The notes beneath the pieces were generated by a model. It was not told the origin of the DNA. It saw nothing but the letters and a program-made list of their open reading frames with translations, and made no database searches. The position numbers and the translations under genes were made by a program. Below are positions 11,546 to 23,900 of a DNA stretch of 64,000 bases, piece by piece. The first letter of the stretch is position 1, and each line of letters opens with the position of its first letter. This stretch comes from Acanthococcus lagerstroemiae. Lineage: Eukaryota; Arthropoda; Insecta; Hemiptera; Eriococcidae. The DNA is taken from positions 36,964,955-37,028,954 of the forward strand of contig CM063111.1 in assembly GCA_031841125.1 (NCBI GenBank). Reading direction: 5' to 3'.

Positions 11546-11990
11546 ATGCCACAGGAAATTAAGAAAAAGATTTTAGAATCGTGTACAATTCCCGTCTTGC
11601 TGTATGGGTCCCGAACTTGGATAACAACAGAAAGACAGAACCTGAAACTTGCTAGAACCCAAATAGTTATGAAGAGGGCAATGGTCGAAGTGAAACGAAA
11701 GGACAGACTGAGTAATAAATGGGTGAGGGCAAAATCAAGAACTAAGGACTACAGATACACAATGAAAAAACTAAAATTGGATTATGCAGGCCGGGTGGCC
11801 AGAGGGGGAGGAGGGCACATGGGAAAGGAAAATTTTGCAGAGGATATCCAGAGACTCAAAAAGGAAGATAGGGAAACTAGCAAAGAGGTGGGAGGATGAA
11901 TTAAAACAACATGCGGGAGATGCATGGGGACAGATGCCCGAGTCGAGAACCGCTGGAAGAGGCCCATGCCTGTAAATGGGTGCGTTTTGA
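11546..11990 (+). pseudogene. RTE-type LINE, 3' end of the ORF2 (post-RT) region
   Basis: The translation starts with the I-L-E-S-C-x-x-P-V-L-L-Y-G-S-x-T-W motif typical of the domain after reverse transcriptase in RTE-clade LINEs. It continues through R-M/T-K-D-Y... and K-L-D-Y-A-G-R-V-A-R. In a shifted frame comes the end block K-R-W-E-D-E-L-K-Q-H-A-G-D-A-W. At least one frameshift (around 11800) and no upstream RT core make it a dead 5'-truncated copy. Confidence 0.65.
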
Positions 11991-13289
11991 TACACTCGCC
12001 TTTAGCTCGCTCCGCACACTTGTCTTCTTCATGTAAACACACACTTTCAAGCCAATGCTGCGTAATATACTACGGTATTTACGCTTATTCTGGGAGTTCG
12101 AAGTCTGCATAAAGTGTGACGCGAAGCATGATTCTTTTATAGCTATATATTCAAAGTAGCCTATCTTCCCAAGAGCAGTAGGTGCAATTCAACCTATATT
12201 TGGCGCAATTCGGCCGTTGCCTACATACGGTATGAATGATTACATTAACATCCTATAGTTAGTTTGAATTTCTCGTATGGAAAGTCTTATAGAAAAAGCA
12301 TTCTAAATATTTATACGCGGATGTGAAAAATCGTATGGATAAAGCACTTACAAATTCTATGCTTTGTTTTGATTGCTATAAATGGAGAATAGATGCGGAA
12401 AAATCGTACCAGCAAATAGCAGGGACGAAACTATAGGGGGATGTGGGGGTTGAAACGCCCCCCCCCCAATAATTTGGTAGTTGGCAAATTTTGAAACTGT
12501 TTATTTAAATTTTTCATTTTTTATGAATGTTTGTTTGTTTGTTTGTTTGTTTATTTATTTATTATTATTATTATTATTTTCAATTAGAAAATATTTCGAA
12601 TAAAGAATTGGTAAATTTTTTCTTTTTTAAAATTTTATCGGCGAATTTTTTTAGTTTATTTGTCGGCAAATTTTTCTTCTTCACCCCCTCCCCCTCCCAA
12701 TTGAAAGTCAAAATTCGTCTCTGATAAATAGCAAATGTTCACTTTATTCCCACCGGGAATGTAAAATATGAGAAAATGAATGGGAATTAGATGCGGAAAA
12801 ATTCTATCGATGAATAGTTTCAAAATGCTACACCTTATTTTGTTAATTTTCATTTAATTCTTTTTCCAAAATGGATGTTTTATGAAAAGATCTCCTTAAT
12901 AAATATAGCTGAATTTGTGTCAATGCTTACGCAAATACAAACTTTACACCCGAATAGGTATTATACTATGGAACATACGAGTACAATCATTCATTTCCAC
13001 CTCCTTTTGGATGATACCTTGCAGTGGTGAGGAGGCTTACGCGTAAAAAAAAGAGACTCTATGAGGTTATATATTGTTGAAATCGCGACCAAAAGCACCT
13101 AGGAGAAGGCAAACTCCGACAGATGAACCCTGTTGAAAACAATGAAAAACTACAACAGTATCTCTTTCCAGGAATTAATTACTGATGATGGCATTCCAAC
13201 AGGTAAATAACTTTTCCGGACGTAGAAAGCTCCCCATTTGGATGTCCGGGAGGGAGCTACTTGGGAGAGCATCATTATCGGAAAGTTTT
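11991..13289. other. No gene; simple repeats
   Basis: Contains a C-run (~12460), a GTTT/ATT microsatellite at 12527-12580, and AT-rich sequence. The last 250 bp (from about 13020) may be the decayed 5' leader of the LINE that follows. No coding region is supported. Confidence 0.35.
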
Positions 13290-15850
13290 CAAAAGAAAGG
13301 CACAATTAAAATAGGGACTTCGAATGTAAGAAGCTTGAATGGAATATGAAGATTAGAGAATCTTGAGAGAGAAATGAAAAGGCTCAACCGAGGAATAGTT
13401 GGAATAAGTGAAGTAAGGTGGAAAGAGGAGAACGATTTTTGGTCAGGAAACTTGGAATAAATAATAAATACAAAGGGAGAGTCCATTTACACAGCTGAAG
13501 GAAAAGTGAAAAGGTGGGTAGAGTATATAGGAGGACTACGTAGTAAAAATGGGGATGAAGAGATAAGAATGGAGAGGGAAGAAGGTGTGGAAGAAGATGA
13601 GCGGGGAGACTCAATTCTAAGAGGTGAATGAAAGGGAATGCTCCTGGAGTGGATGAGATACCAGTTGAACTCAGGGGTGGATGGGCGCTAATATTATTAC
13701 CGGCCATTTGAAGTGGTGCGGCGCCGTACGAGTTTGTCCCCCCCCCCACCCAATACACACATATAAATTAAATTGACTTTTTTAATAAAGTGTATTTATG
13801 ACTGTGAACACCAAGAAAAATGTTTAAAAAATGATAATGTAATAATGAAAATTATTTAAAAAACGTGTCGGAAGTTAGAAAGTATGGGGACAGACGGACA
13901 GAAAGGAGGAGAGGCAGCTATCTATACTACTTTGGTTCCGCAAAAGGTTACAGGGGGTGGGTTTTCGTATTAACAAAAATATCAAAAATGATTTTGTGGA
14001 AACTAAAGTAATATCTGAAAGAATACGCCTACTAAAACTGAAAATAGATGAGAAGACAAAATGCTAATCTTGCAAGTGTATGCACCTACAGCCGGAGCAG
14101 AGAAGGCAGAATCAGATAAATTTTATGACGAGCTGGAGGCAGCAATTCAAAAAGATCAGGTAATATGGGGGACTCCAACGCAAAAATAGAAGGGGCGGCT
14201 CATTCAAAACACTGCGGCCCATCTGGTGTGGGGGAGAGAAACGACAGGGGTTAAAGATTAGTAGAACTTGCCCAAAAATTTAACTTATGTATAGCAAACA
14301 CTTTTTATAACAAAAAAAAAAAAGTCAAAAGGAAATGGACATGGATATCGCCAGACCGGAAAACTGAAAATGAGACTGATTACCTACTAATAAATGACCT
14401 GTCAGTAGTTCAAGATGTAACAACACTGTCAAAATGTGGCTTCTCATCAGACTACCGCATATCACGCTGTAAATTGAGCATCCCGCAGAGAGTCCAGTAT
14501 AAAAATCACAGGAAGGGCAAAGGGAGAGGAAGGTGTCCCAGGCAGAAAGAAAGAGGATGCACGCCAGAAACTAAAATCAGTGCTAGAGGAAATTAAAGTC
14601 GAGGAAAGTTTCTACGACAGTATGGTCCAAGCTTTAAAAAACACGGTTGAAGAGTTTGGAGTGACGAGGGCTAAAATGAAAACCAGGAATGAGCTTTCAA
14701 AACAGACTCTCGAGTCAGGAAGAATAACCTTCGGAAAAATAGAAATAAAACACCATTGGACGAAACTGAGCTATAAAATACAAAAATTGGTGAAGAAAAA
14801 TGTTAGAGAAGACATTAAAAAATATGATTAGGAAAAAATTCAAGATATTGTGGAAGAAAGTTGGTCCACTAAAAAATTGGGCTCGAACTTGGTGGCGGGA
14901 GAGACGTTATGCTGAAGCTAAAAGATCAGACAGGAAAAGTGACTCAAAATCAAGAAGAAGTTGTAGAGGCAGCAACAAGTTTTTGCGAGGTATTTTATCG
15001 CGAGCGAAACGAGCTAACAAAAATAGTAAAAACTGGAGGGTGAAAGGAGGAAGGAATCTCGGAAATAATGGAGAGAGAAGTGGAATACGTACTAAATAAA
15101 CTGAAAAATGACATAGCCCCGGGACCGGATGGAATTACGAACGAAATGCTGAAAAGGTTTGGCGATCAAGTGGAACTTGGCCGAAATAATATATAGGTAT
15201 TATTATACAAAGGTGGGGTGGGGGGGGGGGTGGATAGAGGAATTTATTGAAAATTACTGGCCAATATGCTTAACATTGAACATCTGTAAAGTATTTATGG
15301 CAGTCTTAAAAAGACGTATGTATAACCATTTGGATTTAAATCATCAGGGGAATGAACAGGCGGGATTCAGAAAAGGCTTCTGAGTTGTGGAGAATATTTT
15401 CGTTGTGAACCAAATTATTGAAAAAAAAAACAACACATGAATATGATATGAAAATTGAAATGCTTTGCATAGGCTTTCAAATAAGGCATTTGATTCAGTG
15501 GATCATAAATGTATGTTGAAAGCACTGGAAAACAAGGGAATTGAAAGTGGGTTTACCAAAGTGATACAGAATTGCTATGCAAATTCGAGTGCAAGAGCCA
15601 GCCTTGAAAGCAAAGGGAGGAAATTCAAAATTGGGATGGGGGTTCGACAAGGGGATACCTTGTCGCCAAACCTCTTCAACTGCATTCTGGAAGAAGTATT
15701 TCGTAATCTGAAGTAGAAAAGAAGGGGACTAAAAAATAAATGGAGAATTTCTAAGTAATTTAAAACGATACTACTGTCTTATTTGCAGAAAATAGTAAGG
15801 AGTGTAAGACAATGGCAGAGCCCAAAAATGGGAGGAGTGGTGGTTTGTGC
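13290..15850 (+). mobile_element. RTE-type LINE, near full-length but heavily decayed
   Basis: In order on the plus strand are pieces of an apurinic-type endonuclease: a G-T-S-N-V-R-S-L-N start near 13315, then G-I-V-G-I-S-E-V-R-W-K near 13400, L-Q-V-Y-A-P-T near 14070, and W-I-S-P-D-R-K-T-E-N-E-I-D-Y near 14345. Reverse transcriptase pieces follow: D-I-A-P-G-P-D-G-I-T-N-E-M near 15110, Q-A-G-F-R-K-G-F near 15360, and V-R-Q-G-D-T-L-S-P-N-L-F-N near 15640. A remnant of the Y-A-D-D loop lies near 15770. Dozens of stops and shifts separate these blocks, and small insertions are present. It is an old inactive copy; the fragment at 11546 could be from the same family. Confidence 0.7.
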
Positions 15851-16044
15851 GAGCCACTGCACTTAGTCCTAAACGCTAAAAATAATGAATAAATAAATGG
15901 AAACATTCACATTGAGTGTAGAACGCTATCGTCTTACCGCCCCTTCTACGTGCATAGCTGCTCTAATATTCGTTACATGTTGATGTTGTTGCCTGCATTA
16001 CGCTAATACGGCGTTTTTTCGTTTCTTTTTCGCAGTCATTTTTA

Positions 16045-16612
16045 GGGCTGTCAAAATACGTCTAAAAACAGGTGAAGTATGCGCATATTTTATGTTTTTT
16101 TTGTCGCTGAATATGCTGAAAATATTCTCTAAAAAGTCGAAATATTCCATAATATGCTACTCTAATTACTTAATATGGGTATCATTTTGGAGGGGGAAAT
16201 GAGTAGATTACAACGGCAACATTGTTTCAGGTAGTTTTCTCTACTGATGCGACAAACAACAGTGCACCAAACAATGTTGCCACAGCTGATAACTTTTGTT
16301 TTCTCCAACCTTTTGCGACTTACCGGTGCTGTTTGCAGCAAAGTGAAAGAAATAATAATAAATACGACATAGTGTAGTCGTGGTTGTTCAGTATGTTCAA
16401 AAATGCACAAATTTAGAAAATTTGATGAAAATATGCTCCGAATATGCCAAAAAAAACCCACCAAATATGCAATTATATCAAAATATGCAAAAATATGCAG
16501 TTTTAAAAATACGGCTTATTTTATTCAGAATTTTATGTTTCGCAAAGATATCTTCAAAATGCCCAACTTCCTTCACAGAGAAAAATATGCAAAAGCATAC
16601 TTTTGACAGCCC
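16045..16612. mobile_element. 568-bp MITE with GGGCTGTCAAAA ends
   Basis: The 12-bp inverted ends are GGGCTGTCAAAA at 16045 and TTTTGACAGCCC ending at 16612. Both flanks carry AGTCATT close to the ends, an imperfect duplication compatible with a hAT-type 8-bp target duplication. The interior is AT-rich and rich in AATATGC-like words. ORFs inside (16162-16661, both strands) are chance openings. Confidence 0.6.
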
Positions 16613-17074
16613 GAGTCATTATTCATTATTCAACAATAAAGTTAAATTCAAAATAAACTAAATACATTTAAAATTTCAACCGTTTTAGCGCTCACAGCTA
16701 TGTAGCCATAATTTCATAATTATAAGTAATGTGCACATGTGTCATTGGCCGTGTTGTGGCTGTACATGTGTACAATAAACTTGTTAAAATAAAACAAATA
16801 AATCAATGGTGAACGTATGTAGGACCTTACGGATAATATCGATGACTCCTGCGCAATGTGCATAAGTAACAAAAGCCAAATTTTTCAGGAGAGCTTTCTG
16901 GAAGTTTATATAACTTTGAACTCTCATGCCACCTTTTGTGAACCGAATTTGAACAATATGACACTAGGGATGTAATCGGCCAACCTTAGTCAATACCTGG
17001 AAGGGAGAAAATTTAATGCAACTCTTATTACTGCACCCTACACCTAATTTAAAATAAGAATTTATATATAAGGA

Positions 17075-17860
17075 TCAAAGAGCTGAAGTACAAATACATA
17101 GAGGATGAAGTGGGAGAAGCAAAAATTCAAATAGGAGTAAGACATGGTTGCTGTTTGTCCCCAGTGCTGTTTAACCCAGAAAAAGTAATTGAAGAAGTGA
17201 ATGAAAGGAAATCAGATGTGAAGATACAAGGGGAGAGTGATAGAATGATAAGGTTTGGAAAGAATATTGCAATGCTGGAAAGAAGTAAAGAAGAACTAGA
17301 GGAAACGTTTTAAAAGTTCGGTGAAAACTTGAAAATAAAATACAAGATGATGATGAGAATAAGAATAAAACAACAGTGTTTGTAGTAGATGTGAATAAGA
17401 TCTAATAAATATGGAAATAGGAGGTGGAAAATGAAATGAGTTGAAGGAATTTAAATACTTGAATAGTCTGATAATAGAACAAGCTAAGAAAGCTTCCTTC
17501 CAAAACGGAGACATATTCAGAGCAAATATAGATTTGGAAGTAAGACAGATTTCTTCGAAAGTTTATTTATGTAGCATTGTATGGATGTCAGACCTTGACA
17601 AAAGGAAAACTAGACAAAACAAGGATAGGAATATTTGACATGTGGTGCTATTGGAGAATGCTGAAAATCAAATGGTAGGAAAAGAGCTAGAGTGCAAAAG
17701 TATTGAGGCGAATAGGAGGGGAAAGAGAAATTTGGAATATAGTTGTAAGAGAAGAGTAAAAATCATAGCTCTTAATATGACATCCAGGGATATTATTATG
17801 AGGAAAGTAATATTAAGCACGAAGAAAACAAGGTGTTAGAACGGAGGAATACTAACGGAG
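17075..17860 (+). pseudogene. LINE reverse transcriptase fragment
   Basis: The open piece at 17110-17313 contains V-R-H-G-C-C-L-S-P-V-L-F-N, the RT motif normally written VRQGCxLSPxLFN. It continues with I-Q-G-E-S-D-R-M-I-R-F-G-K-N-I-A-M-L, where the F-A-D-D-I-A-x-L catalytic loop has lost its aspartates. Later frames hold thumb-region remnants to about 17860. Frameshifted and stop-ridden; a dead copy distinct from the LINE at 13290. Confidence 0.6.
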
Positions 17861-17989
17861 GAAAAACACGAATTCACAATATTTATCGCAGAATACAAAT
17901 GGAGGATTAAGCACACACATCTAATTTCTATAAACGGAAGCCTGTAGCGACGTGAAGTCATGCAATAATCATATGCGGATACAGTGTTA

Positions 17990-18420
17990 TATCAAATTCT
18001 TTAATACTTTTTCAAGATTCTTGTAGGCGTGTTTGAGTACTTTCAAGATTCTTCCGATCGTGTTCACCTTCTTTCTGATCCTCCTAGACATACTGAAGAC
18101 TCATTAACCCTCTTCCAGACTCACCCAAAATAAATTCCAGGTCTACTGAAACTTCTGAATACTTCCTTCAGGTCCCAAAAAAGTCGTCGAAATTTCTTTG
18201 CGAGTCTTACAGACATATTGAAGAACTATTAAGATTCTTTCAAAGAAGTTAAGAATCTTCAATACTCTTCTAGACATGTTCAAGACTCATTAACAACCCT
18301 CTTCTGGGCTCGTCCAAGACTATATCAGGTCTTCCTTCAAATCCAACAAGAGCCTTCAAGATTTGTTCAAGACTCTTGCAGACATGTCAGAGAATTTTTA
18401 TGGTTCTTCAAACAGGGTGT
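17990..18420. repeat. Degenerate short-unit repeat (CAAGATTCTT-like)
   Basis: Words such as CAAGATTCTT, AAGACTC and CAGACATGTTC recur roughly every 50-60 bp through this stretch with heavy divergence. It looks like an old satellite-like array. No coding potential. Confidence 0.4.
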
Positions 18421-18820
18421 CTACCGGTCACGGAAAACTCGGAAAGTCATAGAAAATCACGGATTTTCATTGGAAAAATTTGAAGGAAAAAAATTTGAAA
18501 AAAATCAAAACTTCTTGAATATTGTTAACATGTGAACCGTTTTTTGCTTTTCATGCTGATTGAAGTATAATTGGTATTGATTCTTCAAAGATCCTTTATA
18601 TTTGTTATGATAAACTCGGCAAAATGATACCCAAATCGGCATTGGAAGAAAATCTTGAGAGGTCACGGGGAAAAAAGTTTTGAAGTCAAAAAGACAAAAT
18701 AAATCAACTTATCGGTACATTTTCTTTAAAGGAAAAAGGAGTACGTAGATACTAGGTAGTAGGTATGCCTTACAAGTACATAGGACGAACCATAGATAAG
18801 GTAAACATGTTATGGAATTC

Positions 18821-18990
18821 GGACTTCCGAGACCAATGGCGCGCTAGCATCGAGCCTTTCTCCCTTTCTGCACTTCAGGAAATAGTGCCATAGAATTCTT
18901 ATCAACGTTAGGATACACTGTACGTAAACAATGCCTAGCATTTCATGTAATCCTAACGTTGATAAGGTTCTGTTGAATCTTGGGAAGTCC
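18821..18990. repeat. Small foldback element
   Basis: A perfect 17-bp inverted repeat (CTTATCAACGTTAGGAT at 18898 and its complement at 18950-18966) is nested inside GGACTTCC / GGAAGTCC at the outer ends. This fits a short foldback MITE or a hairpin-forming sequence of about 170 bp. Confidence 0.5.
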
Positions 18991-19024
18991 GAATAGATGG
19001 CAGACTCGAACGATTTTCCGCGAA

Positions 19025-19529
19025 ACCTATTTTTAGTTCTCACTCAAGTCACCTTAGCGCTAGTAGTGTGCCGCGCTTTGGTACTCCTAGAGATACTAGA
19101 CTCATGCCTAGTACTGTTACTCCAGCACGCCAGGTTCGAGCACTGTCTGAAGACGGCAGTTCTGTATTCTCATCTCCCTCCCCCCAAACTAACAATCAAA
19201 GAACATTCAAACACGCAATGATTTGCGGGTTGTGTCAAAATCGATTTAAAAAAAAAAAAAAATGAAAATCGATTAATCGGGCATTACTACAATGATGGTG
19301 AGTATCACCTATTGATAACATGATTTTCTTATGTGCAGGTAACGCTGTTGCCGCCTCCGAAAGTAATAACTATGCAACTCAGGCATTTCAAGGAATTCTT
19401 CCGAACAATGCAGCCACAGGAGCCGTGTTTGCATCGGTGGTGGAGTAGGGGCAGTGCGCGCCGACTCCTCTTTGATTTGCCGTATGTGGAGGTAGTTCGT
19501 GTTGGACGCAAACTGCCCCCTCCAAGCAA
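19025..19529 (+). other. Two possible coding exons of unknown identity
   Basis: At about 19028-19220 one plus-strand frame reads like a disordered S/T/P-rich segment (F-G-T-P-R-D-T-R ... S-V-F-S-S-P-S-P). At 19339-19529 an open segment is bounded by an AG acceptor (ttatgtgcag) and a GT donor (CAAG|gtaaga). It is readable in one frame throughout (L-L-P-P-P-K ...), while another frame gives N-N-Y-A-T-Q-A-F-Q-G-I-L. I do not recognise either and could not link the two exons. They may be remnants of a host gene or of element DNA next to the copia. Confidence 0.2.
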
Positions 19530-19780
19530 GGTAAGAATTTTGTTACTTGAAATTGACTGAATATTTACTCAGGCAAACAGCTTGTTTTTGGTATCTTATT
19601 GTGCAAGCACTAGGATAACAGTGAGATTTATAATTCTCATCTTTAGACTCTTAGTTCGATGTTTCAACTCTCAAAGTGTATTGGAAATAGTAGTAGCATT
19701 ACCGTTAAGCGTTATCAATCCAAAGAAATGTCTGTCCGCTTCATCGTGACTCAGTATTGCTCTGAAAAGGAAACAAATAG

Positions 19781-20342
19781 TTATAACATCGTATTCTGTA
19801 CGAGTTGATCTCGGAATGCGTTGAATTTTGGTGCGGGCAAAGCTTTTGTAAAGATGTCGGCTAACTGATCTTTTGATGGTACCCAACGAATCTCTATTAT
19901 TTTTATTCAGTACCTCAAACCGAATATAATGGAAACATAGGTGAACTATGTGTTTTAGAGATTTAGCTTCGAGTGATTTTGCCAAAATTATAGCTGTTTT
20001 GTTATCCTCATAAAGGATTGGTACTGATTTGATCTTAAACAAGTACTGTAGGAGAGCCTTGAACGAAATTACTTGTCGGCATGCGAAAGATGCTGCGACG
20101 TATTCTGCTTCGGCGGAACTATGAGGGCGACGTGGGTTTGCTTTTTCGATCTCCACGAGACGATATCTCCAAAAGTAGAGATCACATAGCCGGAAGTTGA
20201 CCTGGCAGTAGGTTCATTTGTTCCTAAGCTTGCATCGACGTAACATTCAACAAGGTCAGCAGCTCCACGGTATAGAAGACCGTATGAAGATGTTGTTTTC
20301 AGGTAGTGAAAAATGCGTAATACTGCAACCCAGTCAAGGCCT
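19781..20342 (-). pseudogene. Copia pol, RNase H end (3' half of the split element)
   Basis: The minus-strand frames give the end of a Ty1/copia polyprotein: D-W-V-A-V-L-R-I-F-H-Y-L-K at the reverse transcriptase/RNase H border, Y-V-D-A-S-L-G, S-T-S-G-Y-V-I, S-S-A-E-A-E-Y-V-A-A-S, and E-D-N-K-T-A-I. The classic terminal block Q-L-A-D-I-F-T-K-A-L-P precedes a stop at 19781. Frameshifts occur near 20110 and 19905. It continues the fragment at 32176-32770: the two are halves of one element separated by the Tnp2 transposon. Confidence 0.8.
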
Positions 20343-20840
20343 CCCATGTAACACGTGCACACTATATTGTCAATTAAAATGTGTATAGTCAAAATCCCGG
20401 ACCATTTGACTCAACATTAGTATATGCATACATACATAAATGTATTCACTTTGTCAATCATCAAGTCAACAGTAAACATTGCAACATACATTAGCATGAA
20501 CATGCATACACTAGAGAATCAATAATTTGTCTACAGTCTGCATTACTATCAACATTATAGTTAACAATACTACACAATCATTGATATATTAATAAACATT
20601 GTAGTACGCAGTATATTGACATATGTTGAGTGAATACTTAGCTACTTGTTGACTGTTGACATTATGATAGACATTTCAATATACGAGTATCGAAATGGCA
20701 ATCAACAGTAATGAACAAAACCATAAACATGTCAAATGAACATCCATGTACATGTCTACAGTTGACATCATGATCAATATTTTAATAGATATTGGTATTG
20801 ACAAAATAATACACATATTGGTCGACAATTTTTGAAAATC
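20343..20840. repeat. Left terminus and subterminal repeat region
   Basis: After the CCCAT.. end comes about 500 bp dense in variants of GTTGACAT, its complement, and related words (GTCAAT, GTCAAA, GAACAT). Exact GTCAAC/GTTGAC occurs at 20465, 20648, 20655 and 20761. Subterminal arrays of this kind in EnSpm/CACTA elements are binding sites for the element's own accessory protein. Confidence 0.6.
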
Positions 20841-20894
20841 TTTTTGCCCGGAACTAGGGAGAATGAAACACGATTAGACATTTATAAAACAAGA

Positions 20895-20900
20895 TTTATT
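20895..20900 (-). promoter_or_regulatory. Poly(A) signal AATAAA of the nine-exon gene
   Basis: A canonical AATAAA on the minus strand lies about 90 nt after the TAA at 20989, within a T-rich 3' flank and before the subterminal repeats. Confidence 0.5.
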
Positions 20901-20988
20901 TGATTTTATTAATCAACAAAAGAAATTTAAAAAAATAGATTTTTACGAGTAAAAAACGCATGCAAAATTCAGGATTAACTGGTAATAA

Positions 20989-23900
20989 TTATGTTCCTCC
21001 CGTTTCAGTAGGGGTTGCTGATGTGCTGGGATTCGCTACATCATGTTTGTCCGGCTGCTCGTGCTCCTCTGTTTCATCAACATGTTCGACCTGCTCTTCC
21101 TGTCCCTCTGTCTCACCAACATGTTCGTTCTCCTTCTGATGTCCATGCTGAGTGTGTCCACTGGTTTCCTGTAACAAAAATTAATAGTCACTAAAAAGTG
21201 TATTACTCTATGCTTTGAGTATTCATTCTTGAAATTAATGTAACCATAACAGGCCTGAACATAGGTACCCCAAATATCAACATTAAATTCATTCAATGGT
21301 CCTAAGTCAGTATTTATCAAAGAAAAAAAAATGCTCGATTCCTACATCATTGTGTACTAAGAGGAAAAATGAAACAGGTTCATCATATCTGTTTAAAAGT
21401 AAATTATTCCCAGTTACAAGTTGTCTAGTACTTGTTCAGTTCATTCTATGCCTAAGTGACCCTCGCCACATTACCTAACACGCATTGGGCCTAATAAGCC
21501 AAACGAAATGAGAAATAGGCGACTATATTTATATAACAGCAGTTAATGCAGTTCATCTTTGCAGCATTCCAAAGAAATTCTCCAAGGAACACCAATTTGG
21601 AATAAGTGAGAATAGTGTGATGCAGTAAATAAATAATACCAAACCTTTCTCATTGTGGCTGTACTATGTACCCGACGCTGGACTGGGGTAGGGGTTGAGA
21701 GATAGGGGAATATTTACCAAAATATAGTTGAAACATTTAGTGGGAACCATTTGGAACATCCACTCCTCAGTTTTTCCTGAATGTTCGGATCATTTTTGAA
21801 CACATTGTGACGATCTTGTAGCAAGATCGAGTTCTGTAGCGGATCAAAACAGTGGCTCTCTTTTTGATTGAGGGGGAGGGGGGGTAGGAGGCTTTACTTG
21901 GTGGAACAAGGAATGGAAACGGTTTTTATATTAAGGAAATGTCTTGATGCATATTGTTAAAATGTTTACACACAAGAAAATACAATTATGCAAAGGAAAT
22001 GCTAAATTACGGGTTGGAGGAGTGTGCCTATCTTTAGATATCATTTGAATTTGGCGACCCGGAGAATCTCTATTCTCAGGTTTGTATATGATACTTTATG
22101 TACCTTCAGCTGTCACAAATTTGGGTGCCATTGTTTCAATGGTTTAAATGAAAGCATAGTAATATTTTCCGTTGTGAAGTCAAAGGTACCTCCCTTATGT
22201 AGAGAAGGGGCGGGCGAGGATATAAATTTTTTCAAGAGAACTAGACTGCAGCAGAATCATCATGATTTTTCCGATAATGACCTGATCATAGGGAAGGATC
22301 ATAATGGCTTACCTCGTAAAACAAAGCACTGAACAATGAACAATTTCAAGATTGTGGTCAAATAGCCCTTTGGTACCCCACACACTTCATTTTAAAAACT
22401 TGGGAGTGTTGTAGTTGTGGCTGATACAGACATACTCACATTCTCAATAGTTTTCTTCCAATTTTGTAGAGCAACTTGCGCAGCATTGTATGTATCTTTC
22501 TTCCTTGATTTTATTGTATTGCAAAATTGAATTAGCTTGAGGCTGATCTGCTTCCGAATTTTAGAAACTGGAGCATATGGGAACAACGCCACTACAGCTT
22601 CTGCAAAGATGAAGTTGGGTATTTTACACATAATGCAATAAAGATTGTTAATCAGTAGTTTAAATTTTTATAAACTTCAAACTTCGTCTATGATATCACA
22701 GTAATACTTAACCAAAAATTACCGCAAAGAAAGCTGATGAACTTTTAGTGACAAGGCTGTAATATTCAAATAGTAGAGCCGCAGCTAATTCTATTTCAGA
22801 GTGATTCCGTATATTTTTCACATGGGCCCATCATTGTTTGATATATTACCTCGAGATAGGAATTTCATTTTTCAATAAAGAAAGTACGCAGTGCGAAAAA
22901 AACACCACGTATCCATGAGTATTTCAAATACCTAATAAGTAGAAAGAAGAACCTGAAATTCCAACGGTGCGGTGACCTTAACCCTTACGATTAGACATTC
23001 CTAAAGAAAAGGTAGTTGCCTCCTCTAAAAAAAATTTTCCCCAACAGAATTTTCCTCATATTTTTGACCCCCTTCCTTTGTTTGGTCACACCACATCCCT
23101 GTAAAACTCCGTTGTCTGGAACATACATCTCAAGTTCACTTTCTATAGAGCTAATTATGAAATATCTAGCATATCTTGATGGGCTTGTAACGAAGCAGTG
23201 GTATTTGCCATTGAAATAGAAGTTCAAAATACTATGATGAAATACCAACTTACTGAGTATAGTTTTAAACATAAGTGTGTCCGAAAAGTTTATTTTATTG
23301 TTCGCCCCAGTCAGGTTAAATAAACAAACAAGAAATGGCCCAATGGTGCGTTGAATTATCAAATTGACCGTAGCCTCCATTTTGGGATGGCGGGCATTTT
23401 TCAGAAATGTGAACTAGAATACAAAAAGGAAATCTGATCAATGAATAAAACACAAACAAATCAAAGAATCAGATCAATATAAAGAAACCAATCTTACAAA
23501 TTTCAAGTAGAACGTTTTGTTTTTCAAATTATTATCAAATTCCATGAAATATTCAATGGAATTAACAGGCAGCTGGTCGCTTGTGAATTTTGTATGATTG
23601 ATAATACTATCCTCTATGGCAGCTTCATTTACTTCTGTGTTGTCGGGGTCGGGAGACGCATTAGTAAGTGCCTGAAACAGTCACAATGTCGTTTATAGAA
23701 ATATTTCTACGTTACTATCAATCGGTAACATACTGGGTGGCTTTGCCATAGGCCGTTTCGCAGCACCCGCACCCACATGCTGCGCTTGGGTCTTTACTTT
23801 ATTGATGCTCATTATTCAAATCAGCAACGGCCACTGCAAGCGCTGCAGCCTCGGGAAGAAAATTTTCTACCTGCTGTCCGTGGGCGGGGTGTAACCTCGC